A stretch of 64,000 bases of DNA, from NCBI GenBank assembly GCA_029948255.1, contig JALIZF010001534.1, positions 1-64,000 on the forward strand, written 5' to 3'. This DNA is from Telmatactis stephensoni. Taxonomy: Eukaryota; Cnidaria; Anthozoa; Actiniaria; Isophelliidae. Shown here piece after piece: positions 1 through 9,717 of this stretch. The position numbers were made by a program, and so were the translations under genes. Numbering within the stretch: the stretch's first letter is position 1; each line of letters begins with the position of its first letter. The notes below the pieces were generated by a model. The model did no database searches, was not told the origin of the DNA, and saw only the letters and a program-made list of their open reading frames with translations.

Positions 1-162
1 TCGGGATAGGATCCTGCAGTGTCGAAAGATAAAACGAGATCCTGAGTTTCGGGATAGGATTGGGATGTTAGTTTCGGGAATTTGGGGTATCAATAAAATA
101 TAGTGTCGTTTTTTTTCCTGTTTCCCGTTCTCTTGGATACAGGCTTTGGGCTGCCCTTCCAA

Positions 163-526
163 GACTCGCATTTTCCCATAACTCTATTGTTCTCAGGTCA
201 TTGTGAAGCGTGACTACACTTTTGATAGATTACTATCTTAAGTGCAGTCATGCGTAACATTAACTATAAATGGGGCAACATCCAAAAATTAACATATTCG
301 CTTAAGCCGTTGCTCCCAGGTAACCAGGTGTGCCCTCATTCCGCTTTTGGGGACTGGGGCTTTGGAAGTTTCTCTTTGCCCCGCTCACGACCATGTTTTT
401 TTCCCACCCGTATCCCACCCTCGTGTACGCTCGCGCTTCACCCTAACCTGTTGACTCGCATTTTCCCATAACTCTATTGTTCTCAGGTCATTGTGAAGCG
501 TGACTACACTTTTGATAGATTACTAT
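163..526. repeat. 74-bp perfect direct repeat pair (163-236 and 453-526)
   Basis: The same 74 bases, starting GACTCGCATTTTCCC and ending GATTACTAT, occur at 163-236 and 453-526 in direct orientation, 290 bp apart. The segment between them has no recognisable coding content. It could be a small LTR-like (TRIM/solo) structure or a local tandem duplication. No target duplication was found, so no class is assigned. Confidence 0.7.
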
Positions 527-1374
527 TCCGAACCTACAAATCTAGAACTGAGATAAAATTTAAAATCTAGGGTAAATGCCTAGGCTAGCACATTTTTGTG
601 TAGTTGGTCCTGCCCCTGCGAGGTCCAACAACTAGCCATAACAAAATTGTCATAAGATATCTACGTCACAAAAAGTCCCTTGCCAAACTTATTAATAGAC
701 TACAAAATCACTGGGAGTATGAAATACATGAAAAAGTGTCGCGTAACACTGTGTTCTAAAATATTTCAATATGGGGGACGGCACGTAACAGTATTCAAAA
801 CCTTATTTTATAACTTAAAATCTATCACCGTGACCTATCCTAAGTTTTTGTTTTTTTCGGCGTATTTTTATCAAAGCTAAAACATATCAAAAATGGAAAA
901 AAAAATTCGTCGATAGGTTTTTGAGAAAATCGCGAAAAATCGTCAAAATGTGTGTCCAACTCGCGCGTAAGTACACCTGATTTTCATCTTTCAATTGCGA
1001 ATACTCAGCTTTACCTACAAATAAGTGAAGGCATATTACTTTTCATCATACTTTGTCTACTTGAGCATGTCTGAAAGCCTTTAGTTTGCAAATTTGCAAA
1101 GACTTACCGTACGCTAGAGGTCAGACTCGGAAATCTGTTGTTGTCCTTCAAAATGGTGAGATTTCGCTTTTTTCGAGCAATCATAGCACCAAAACCAGAA
1201 CCGTAACCCCCCATTTTCTTTATTGATTTGATGTTCCCAACTCAAAAACAATCTACATAATGATTTATAGAAAAATTCGTCGATAAAAACTCGCGCGAGC
1301 CCATTCCTTATTCAGTTAGTTTTATAATATCATTGCTAACACTGTTTGTGATTGTTTGAAAACTGAGTCATATA
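527..1374. other. AT-rich stretch, nothing recognised
   Basis: No convincing coding exon, RNA gene or repeat structure was seen here. The short open frames have no family resemblance and look like chance. Confidence 0.5.
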
Positions 1375-1621
1375 CAGCCAATCTCATTAACGTTGTCCAG
1401 ATAAAAAGATATTTAGACTATTCCAAATATCACGTGTCTCATTAAATATTCGTTTCTAGCTTGAAATATAGTTTGTGCACGTGGAATTTACAGCTTTACA
1501 GCCGAAAAAATGATGTAGACTTTTTCTGAATGCACTAGAATGATGAATATTTAATGAGACACGTGATATTTGGAATAGTCGAAATGTCTTTTTCTCTGGA
1601 CAACGTTTATGAGATTGGCTG
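1375..1621. mobile_element. 247-bp foldback MITE, TA target (Tc1/mariner-like)
   Basis: Long inverted arms read inwards from CAGCCAATCTCAT at both ends (about 90 bp per arm, including a shared CACGTGTCTCATTAAATATT segment). The element is flanked on both sides by TA. No coding capacity. TA duplication with CAG termini fits a non-autonomous Tc1/mariner-type element; the superfamily call is inference. Confidence 0.8.
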
Positions 1622-1707
1622 TATTTGAATAAAATGTACTAGTACATTTCTAAAACTTTTGTTGTTGTATCAAGCGCTAGTCAGCCCGTTTGTAAACATT
1701 TTAGATC

Positions 1708-2406
1708 GCTCGCAGCACTTCCCTTTTATTCACTTTCTGTTAGAAATGGGTAGTTCACCACAGGTAGCCCGGGATATCAGCTCCTGTACATTTTCATTTC
1801 ACGAAGGTTGCAGGTTCGAATCTCGACGGATTCGCTCAACTTGTTTATGGTCTAGTTTTCTAGATACAGGGTGGTGAAGAAGTATTTAATTCGTGACCCG
1901 TGATTCAGCCTAAATTAGGCTTGTGATATGATTCGTGAAAAGCTAAAAATTCTAGCCGTGATCCGTGAAATCATCTTTGTCCGTGACTGGGATTTGCAGT
2001 TTTTCATTGCCGAGATTCGTGATTATAAAAATGCCGATTCGTGAAATATGCGACGCGCAGAAAAGAGATAACGAAAAACAGTGTGATCCTTCGATTGTAC
2101 GTACTTTCGGTCCGTTTATAAGGACTAAATTTGTGCAAAATATCTTAGGAATGAAAAACCAGTATTTAGTTTTGAATGAAAAGTAAAAATCTTCTTTGAT
2201 TTGTGAAATAGTTTATCATTATTCCGTGATCCGTGAAATTGCGAAAAAATGGTTCGTAATTCGTGATGGGTACCCCATCTTCACCACCCTGTAAATATTG
2301 ATTCCTTATTTTTTTATAGAGTACTTCAGGAGTTGAGCTTCGGTTGCCTGTGATTTTACAACATGAACTAGCCGTTTCTAATAGAAAGTGAAATGCTGCG
2401 AGCAGA
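1708..2406. repeat. Inverted repeat pair enclosing a SINE-like piece and a MITE
   Basis: Arms of about 40 bp at 1708-1751 and 2367-2406 are inverted copies (GCTCGCAGCA plus a TTCACTTTCT segment). Between them lies a B-box-like word GGTTCGAATCTCG (1812-1824), suggesting a decayed tRNA-derived SINE, and then the 1867-2291 TIR element. This reads as an older foldback invaded by younger elements. Confidence 0.45.
1867..2291. mobile_element. 425-bp TIR element (CAGGGTGGTGAAGA ends, TA target)
   Basis: The ends are CAGGGTGGTGAAGA and its complement, with TA immediately outside on both sides. The interior consists almost wholly of variants of the word ATTCGTGA/ATCCGTGAAA, repeated about ten times. 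Non-coding. Probably a mariner-type MITE. Confidence 0.75.
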
Positions 2407-2871
2407 AAACAGCTGGTGTATCCACGTTAGCAGAACTGTTCCCCTAAAACTCACGAAAGTACAGCGCTTTGTCTGATATATCAAATGTTTCTTGTCTATC
2501 TCCTGTGCGTTGTGTGACGAACACTGCTAGTTGACCTTCAATATTGAACTACAGAACATAATTCTCCAGGTTCAGTGTCGGACACACACAGTTCAAAATA
2601 TTTAGCACCTTGAGTAAAGCAATTTTTCAAACAATCACAAACGGCTAGCGTTGGCAATGATTATGTAACTGACTACGACAAGGCAAGTTTTAGAAATGTA
2701 CAAGTACATTTTATTCACTGAAATATATTGCTTTTTCAAACAATCACAAACAGTGTTAGCAATGATTATAAAACTAGACGCACACGTGCGTTCACTCGTG
2801 CCCCGGGAGCCCTTCAGTGACCGGCCCCGTGCGTACTCTTCCCCGAGCCGTTTCACGCATTCTTCACTTAA

Positions 2872-5185
2872 CCGTAACATAATAAAGACCTTTTTTGACC
2901 TTTTTAGAGAATATCTGATTAGTCAATTTGTCTGTCAGCACCTTAGTGTTTGCCTTTATCCCAACATGCAAAAATATACCAGTTTATTCAACTTTTTATT
3001 TCACTATATATCTTAATTTTTTGCTGCAAAGACTTCTACAACGACGTTTTTGACACAATAACAAATCGTGTATTTTTTCGGCGTTCATGTTTCAGATGTT
3101 TTATCTATTTAATACGTGACCAAACGCATCAGGTCAAATAGAGCCTTGATTCCGTGAAAATATATAAATAAATTGTCTGGCCAGAATTGTGTTAAAATTC
3201 ATTACAAAAATGTCTCAAGATCTCTTGAATGCTTGAATGAAAAATATAATTGACTTGCCTCTATATCCGTAACATAATAAAGACCTTTTTTGACCTTTTT
3301 AGAGAATATCTGATTAGTCAATTTGTCTGTCAGCAGCTTAGTGTTTGCCTTTATCCCAACATGCAAAAATATACCAGTTTATTCAACTTTTTATTTCACT
3401 ATATATCTCAATTGTTTGCTGTAAAGACTTCTACAACGACGTTTTTGACACAATAACAAATCGTGTATTTTTTCGGCGTTCGTGTTTCAGATGTTTTATC
3501 TATTACGTACGGTGGCCGAGATGGTTCACCAAAAGTCAAATGGCAAAATGGCAAAACGTCAAATGACAAAAAGCCAAAACGCCAAAAGCGAAACGGCGAA
3601 AAGTCAAAGTCAGATTCAAATGTTCCAGGCGTTCCTCGTAGGGCACTAAGGGAGACTGGAAACTAAAAACAAAATATTTCTGAGCCTTTAAAAAGGGGAA
3701 GGAGATAAACAAACCGATAATGACACCGATAATAACAAAAGTCTTCACCTTTGAGAATAGTTTACCAAGCCGAAAATTTTTAGAAGTTGCAATTGAGAGG
3801 CTGGTTTTCAGTCATGAAGATATCGATTTGGTTTATCATTTGGGTTTCAAAATTTTTTGAGAGTTTTTTTAATAAACAAAACGAGATAATGGACGTGGAG
3901 TGGTTGGGCAATAACCAAAAACATTCAATCAAGCCTTAAATCAAGGAAGAAAAAAAAAATGCGGCGTGCGTGTTGAAAAATAGATTCATAGCTAGATTCA
4001 TACACCCCCCCCCGACTGACGAAATTTATACACCAAAAAAATAAAACATAAAAAATACATCTGTATTTAATAAAACAACTTTCAAAGAAGCTGAAAACAT
4101 GCTGTGTTGATTTATTATTGACAGACTTCTTAGCTAGCTTGAAAGTTATTGACGAGGAACGCCTGGGAGCTTCGAATCTGACAATGACTTTTTGCCGTTT
4201 GACTTTTTTTCATTTGACTTTTGGACGTTTGACGTTTCGCCATTTGACTTTTGGACGTTTCAGCTTTTGACTTTTTTCCATTTGACTTTTTGTCATTTGA
4301 CTTTTTGGTCTTTCGTCAAAACGTCAAACGTCCAAAAGTCAAATGGAAAAAAGTCAAACGGCAAAAAGTCATTGTCAGATTCGAAGCTCCCAGGCGTTCC
4401 TCGTCAATAACTTTCAAGCTAAGAAGTCTGTCAATAATAAATCAACACAGCATGTTTTCAGCTTCTTTGAAAGTTGTTTTATTAAATACAGATGTATCTT
4501 TTATGTTTTATTTTTTTTGGTGCATAAATTTCGTTAGGGGGGGGGGGGGTGTATGAATCTATGAATCTATTTTTTAACACGCACGCCGCATTTTTTTTTC
4601 TTCCTTGATTTAAGGTTTGATTGAATGTTTTTGGTTATTGCCCAACCACTCCACGTCCATTATTTCGTTTTGTTTATTAAAAAAACTCTCAAAAAATTTT
4701 GAAACCCAAATGATAAACCAAATCGATATCTTCATGACTGAAAGCCAGCCTCTCAATTGCAACTTCTAAAAATTTTCGGCTTGGTAAACTATTCTCAAAG
4801 GTGAAGACTTTTGTTATTATCGGTTTGTTTATCTCCTTCCCCTTTTTAAAGGCTCAGAAATATTTTGTTTTTAGTTTCCAGTCTCCCTTAGTGCCCTACG
4901 AGGAACGCCTGGAACATTTGAATCTGACTTTGACTTTTCGCCGTTTCGCTTTTGGCGTTTTGGCTTTTTGTCATTTGACGTTTTGCCATTTTGCCATTTG
5001 ACTTTTGGTGAACCATCTCGGCCACCGTAATTACGTGACCAAACGCATCAGGTCAAATAGAGCCTTGATTCCGTGAAAATATATAAATAAATTGTCTGGC
5101 CAGAATTGTGTTAAAATTCATTACAAAAACGTCTCAAGATCTCTTGAATGCTTGAATGAAAAATATAATTGACTTGCCTCTATAT
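2872..5185. repeat. 395-bp tandem duplication; second unit split by the palindrome
   Basis: Unit 1 is 2872-3266. Unit 2 starts at 3267 with the same CCGTAACATAATAAAGACC, is interrupted at about 3508-5029, and resumes to 5185. Differences are few. The matching single copy in the other family member (around 29705-30110, inverted) shows that the duplication is specific to this copy. Confidence 0.85.
3508..5029. mobile_element. 1.52 kb near-perfect palindromic foldback element
   Basis: The two halves are inverted copies over about 700 bp each (about 3508-4215 and 4325-5029). They begin TACGGTGGCCGAG and end CTCGGCCACCGTA and differ by little more than a 13-bp indel. The flanks repeat ATTACG (6-8 bp depending on where the end is set). 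The central 100 bp and the outer arms consist of the word CATTTGACTTTT in both orientations. No coding function; the short frames inside are mirror images of one another. Confidence 0.85.
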
Positions 5186-5594
5186 GCGTTCGTTTAGCAA
5201 CATGTAGGGTGAGAAATTCGTAGATTTCCAGCTCAAAGGTTATTGCTACGAGTCGCGAGAGCTTCAGTTTTCAAGTACTCCATCGGAGTTCGATATTTGG
5301 TCAAAGTATTGGAGATCAAGCTCAAAATAACAGCCCATTCTGAAGCTCTTATAAGTGTCTAGGTATATCTCGAGTTAAAAGCTCCATTTTCTATTGTCTC
5401 ACTACTGGAAAAGCCTGTCTCTGAAAGCCATTTTTGGGGCTGTCCGCCATCTTGCATTCCTAAAGTTCCTGACTGGCGTCATCAGGAGCTTTAACACGTG
5501 ACCGATTGCGCAAGAAAGGCCTCTTCTGGCGACGAAAAGAGAAAAAAAAACATTTGCATTTTATAACTCGTTCCCGGCCTAAAGGCCTGGGCAC

Positions 5595-7717
5595 GAGTAA
5601 CTAACTGATTAAAGTTTATGTATCGCTCCCTGGCAGCTAAAAGAGTCTTGATAAATATCTGACGGCACATAATTTGCCTTGTAATGTATAGAGAATGCAT
5701 AAATATATGTGGATTTAACTGAACTACTGAGAGTAGTCTGCGTAAAGAAAGCAAAATTTCGTGATTCACCAGAAATTTGAGCGATATCATGTGGCTTTCT
5801 AAAGAGATTTTACCTCTTTGAAGAGGAGAACATTGGAATGCAACTTTGTATCGTCTTCTTGTCTTGCTTCGATCGAGCGCACAACGGAGATGAAAAACTC
5901 ATAAAAGGACATTGTCTTTCCTGAGAAATATCACTAAAAAGTTCATGGCCTTGTTGAATGCTTCCACGAATACAAAGCAGGATTCAGTGGATTCTCGGGG
6001 TATGATAAATCTGAATAACAATGACAACTTAGCTAGAAACTTGATCGTGAAATCGCGTGGTCAGCGATCATTCCAAGCATATTTTGATGACGTCACAAAT
6101 CATCGTTCACTCTATCTATATACGTACGTGTCTACCAACAGTTCAAGACCGCAAGCCCACAACAAATGGCCTGGGCCAACTCTGTCGTACGTAACACAGG
6201 AAATCCATCCACAAATAGTGTCGCTGCTCGCTTCGCTCGCAGCAATAAACATGCGTGTTGATACGGGCTTTGACCTTGTACCCTGAAACTAAATCCATCA
6301 CTTTTTAATGACAGACTCTGACACGAAAGCTCGAAACAAACAGCTAGACTTTCTTCCAAAAAGTAAGTAATTTTTATATTTGTACGTCCTCTGTGCTAGC
6401 ATACTGGAGTTGATGCATAAGCATATATGTATATCTGATGCCTTAGAAAAAATGAATCGGTTCGAAATCTTCCCTCGCTTTATAAATTGTGAACTTAATG
6501 ATTCGTTTTGACTACACTACGTCTTAAAAAACACTAGATACAACACGTTTGACGCATGGGCAAGTGAGTCAGCCAGGCCCGTGATAGATTTACTTCAATT
6601 ACAGCAGTGAATAAAAGGAACGTGAGCACCCAACTAATGCTATGAAGAAACCTTTGGGGTTTTAAGGTTTAAATAAAGAGACAGATAATGAAATACTATG
6701 AAAATTAATAGAAACAACACATACGTGAACGAAAAACTACGGCAGCAAACGGCTTTTCTCTGTCGGTTCGTTTTGTCAACGATTAAACCGCGCTTATTGG
6801 CGAGGGGATATCATGATCGCGCGGACCGATGGCTACGTCAGTTGGCTACCGTACGGGTTTCTAACGCAACGGTCAGTGAAGTCAGTGAACGGTTGGAGTT
6901 TTAAAGAATGTTATGGGCCTTGTAAAAGACTATTTGGCTTTCTAAAGCGTTGGGAGGAATAAAAAAGGTAGAATAAAAACAGCAATTCAAGGTAATTTAT
7001 AAATATTGTCTGTTTACGTAAATTAATTTTCAAAAGGCCTCAGATGATTGTTATCCTATGTGTAACAAGTCGATTGCGTTACGCTAGTATTGATCGATTT
7101 CACTGACGTCATCGAGAAAAATAAAGTCGGTTTCAGAGCATCAAATAAAATAAAAATACTTGTACCTCAAAGAACAACTAAATCTTTGCAACTCTAGAAA
7201 ATATTGAGTCAAAAGAGCTTTTCACCACGAAGATACGAATGTTTGAATGTGGGCTTGTTGTTGTAAGAATGTATGGAGCGGCCATATTGGTGTACACCAA
7301 TATGTACACCAATATGGCGACCATAAATACCAAGCATCGAAATGATATTAAAAATACATTTATTTGTTCATTTTATTGATTATATATATAGAAAATGACA
7401 ATTAAGTTCATTGCCAAAGCAAATGAGGTGAAATTTGTCGCAAATTGATGTGTTCTTACGTCGTTTGAAAATGCGTGACTGCATGGCGTGACACAATTTT
7501 GGTGCCGATAATTTCCCAAGCGATGAACAGAATCAGACCAAATTTCCAGAGACGACTTCTTTTCATGATACATACAAAATAAAAGGCACCTGAAAGGTGC
7601 ATGTATCTACTGCAGAAGTGTTATAGAAATATTTTTGACAATGTGAAATGCATTGAAAAGAAAAACATGAAGAATGTTGAAGAATTTTATGGAGTTGGAC
7701 AGGGCAGTTTGTTATTA
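5595..7717. other. Intergenic stretch, no gene recognised
   Basis: No protein family, splice-supported exon or RNA gene was recognised. The 124-codon frame at 5912-6286 has no family resemblance. A perfect 10-30 bp palindromic cluster built on GTACACCAATATGG lies at 7277-7318. The rest is AT-rich unique-looking sequence. Confidence 0.5.
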
Positions 7718-7977
7718 CAGGGTAGTAACGAGGTATATGGGAACAGGGATCAGTGTTATTTTGGGGCTCAGGATCACATCAGCGTTATTTTTTTGGCTCA
7801 GGGATCAGATTTTTAGCCTTGGGATCGGGATCACTGTCTTTAGAATTCCGAAAATTTCGGAATCACTTTTTTCAGGGATCAGGGATCAAAATTGTCCTTA
7901 TTTTGGGGATCAAGGATTGCAATTTTAGCCCTGGGATCGGGATCACTGAAAAAAATATATACCTCGTTACTACCCTG
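7718..7977. mobile_element. 260-bp TIR element with TTATTA target duplication
   Basis: The ends are CAGGGTAGTAACGAGGTATA and its complement, flanked by TTATTA on each side (7712-7717 and 7978-7983). The interior consists of repeated GGGATCAGGGATC / GGGATCGGGATCACT words. A similar GGGATAGGAT style appears at the extreme left of the window. Non-coding MITE. Confidence 0.75.
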
Positions 7978-8027
7978 TTATTACCTCAACTGATGTCTTT
8001 CGGACATGTTAAATGTTCGGAAAAACT

Positions 8028-8494
8028 TGGTAAGTGATATTCTTAACAATGTTTTTACGTCCATCAATAGAGACAGCTTTCATAGACAGTGTCATAGGTT
8101 TTATAAAAGGAATTGCTAGTGTTTGTTTGGCCCTTGCAATCAAGATCCACGGTTTGAGGTCTTCGTACATACTGTAGGCCATTTCATTTTTTTTTATTTA
8201 TTTAAATAGGAGCTGAAATATTATATAATGAAGTGAATTATTTGATGATAGTTTACATGCAATCGGTGTAAACTTGTTTACTGTTGCTAAAAGATAGAAC
8301 ATTTGCGAAAGGCTCAAACGAGATCAAGACGAACACTTCAATATTGTATTGACTTACCGGCTCAAAAACGACCTCAAAATTGAATAATGATTTAAAAATT
8401 CTCCATAAGAATAAACCTGACACATTCTATTAAAGCTGAGCCTTATTAATGGGCATAAAAACATTGTTAAAAACATCACTTACCAAGATTTTTG
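8028..8494. repeat. Inverted repeat pair (CTTGGTAAGTGAT ... AAAAACATTGTTAA)
   Basis: Arms of about 35 bp at 8028-8062 and about 8456-8494 are inverted copies around a 390-bp AT-rich centre without coding features. It may be a degraded TIR element; no clean target duplication was found. Confidence 0.5.
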
Positions 8495-8601
8495 ACTTGA
8501 ATTCCTGTCAAACTTGTCAACAGTCGTCATGTCCGTGATCCCGTGTATTTTCTGAAAATGTTCCGATTTTTCTATTGTTAACACTTTCTATTGTTAACAA
8601 G

Positions 8602-8752
8602 TGTGAAGATAACCGGAAATACGTAATTGTGACCTTCAGTTGTAGTCACGTGACCGAAGCGACCTTGAACACATGGCTTCGGATTATTGTTGTAGTTTGT
8701 AGTCTTGTCTTAGTAAAGTTCGAGCAATAAAGAGTTGGAATAAAACATTACA
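8602..8752 (+). repeat. 5' LTR
   Basis: This 151-bp LTR is identical to 13947-14097. It contains AATAAA near the 3' end and TG...CA termini. It is short for a Gypsy LTR, with no obvious TATA box. Confidence 0.95.
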
Positions 8753-8753
8753 T

Positions 8754-8770
8754 TGGTGGCAGCGAAAAGG
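8754..8770 (+). promoter_or_regulatory. Primer binding site of the retrotransposon
   Basis: TGGTGGCAGCGAAAAGG starts 1 bp after the LTR and begins with the TGG expected of pairing to a tRNA 3' CCA end. The donor tRNA cannot be named with confidence from sequence alone. Confidence 0.7.
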
Positions 8771-8787
8771 GACATCGTCAGACAACC

Positions 8788-9717
8788 ATGGGAGATAAAG
8801 AAGAACCAGTAAAGGGAGCAGAAGGAGTTACGAAGAAAGAACAAGGCGACCAAAACGAAGCAGCGACCGGAATCAGCGATTTGGTAAATGCTCTGACCGA
8901 AGTACTAAAACGAAGCGCAGACAGAAGCGATGTCACACGACAAGTGAGACCACCTCGAGTCTTCTCTGTAGGTCAATCGTTTAAAACATGGTTATCTCAA
9001 TTTATTCAATATGCTGATTTAGTCAAAATAAGTCAACGCGATCGCCGAGCGCATTTGTTGACATTACTTGACCAGCCTGCCTATCGAGCGGTCGAATTGT
9101 TGAAACTCCCAGCCTCTCTGAGTTTTGAAGATTTCACAGCGCGACTGACCCGGCGATTTGACTCGGGAAAGACGAGGGAGGATTATAAATGTCAATTGAA
9201 GGCTAGAGTGCAGAAGTCCAACGAAGATATAGAAAGCTATGCCGATTGCTTAATGGAGATTATTGAAAACGCTTACCCTGATGCTGACTATAGTTTTAAG
9301 CTTGAGCTGGCAACTGATCAGTTTATTCAGGGAGTAGACATTAGTGATGATATGCGAGAGCGATTGTTAATTGAACAACCCAAGTCGTTGCCAGAGGCAG
9401 TGAGACATGTCCGCAAGTTAGAAAGCGCACGCAAGGCCTGCAAGTCGAGCAAGACGCGATCGGTAAACGCTGTTGTGCCTCCAAATGGAGATGGCAAGCT
9501 ATTATCTGAAATCCATGAGCTCAAAAACCTTGTTGTTTCTATGAATAAAAGAATTGGTGAATTAGAGCAAAAGGGCTCAGCCAAGGAGTTTACACCCCGC
9601 CGTCGCAGTAATCTGTGCTACGAGTGTCATCAACCTGGCCATTTTGCGCGGGATTGCCCCCAAAAGGCACCGGGAAACGGGACGAGGGGTCTGCCAAGGG
9701 GCAACCAGACCTCTTAG
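8788..9717 (+). CDS. gag: Gag polyprotein of Ty3/Gypsy element
   Basis: A 309-residue structural protein that forms the intracellular particle packaging the element's RNA. The N-terminal 60 residues are charged and low-complexity. Residues about 60-215 look like a retrotransposon gag capsid domain (QFIQYADL, ...YRAVELLKL, RLTRRFDSGK). Near the C terminus is one CCHC zinc knuckle (C277, C280, H285, C290), the RNA-binding nucleocapsid motif. The start is the first ATG after the primer site. The last 103 bp overlap pol in the -1 frame. The C5A4G run at 9657-9666 (CCCCCAAAAG) lies in the overlap and is a candidate slip site, although its 0-frame phasing (CCC CAA AAG) is not a canonical heptamer. 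The frame is intact, so the protein is probably functional. Confidence 0.95.
   Translation: MGDKEEPVKGAEGVTKKEQGDQNEAATGISDLVNALTEVLKRSADRSDVTRQVRPPRVFSVGQSFKTWLSQFIQYADLVKISQRDRRAHLLTLLDQPAYRAVELLKLPASLSFEDFTARLTRRFDSGKTREDYKCQLKARVQKSNEDIESYADCLMEIIENAYPDADYSFKLELATDQFIQGVDISDDMRERLLIEQPKSLPEAVRHVRKLESARKACKSSKTRSVNAVVPPNGDGKLLSEIHELKNLVVSMNKRIGELEQKGSAKEFTPRRRSNLCYECHQPGHFARDCPQKAPGNGTRGLPRGNQTS

Larger units (their letters stand above)
2779..5594 (-). mobile_element. Non-autonomous DNA element 'CTCGTGCCC', copy A, with tandem duplication and nested palindrome
   Basis: This is the same family as 26138-30213, in opposite orientation. One end reads CGCACACGTGCGTTCACTCG; the other ends with CCTGGGCACGAG. 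Subtracting an internal 395-bp duplication and the nested 1.5 kb palindrome leaves about 0.9 kb, matching the other copy's core of about 0.95 kb. No transposase frame is visible. Superfamily unassigned. Confidence 0.6.

Noticed and set aside
3508..5029. Palindrome as an assembly foldback artefact
   Set aside because: Flanking ATTACG duplication and uninterrupted sister sequences support a real insertion; long-read confirmation is still desirable.
5912..6286. 124-codon open frame as a host gene
   Set aside because: No recognised family, no splice context, and comparable frames arise by chance in this stretch.
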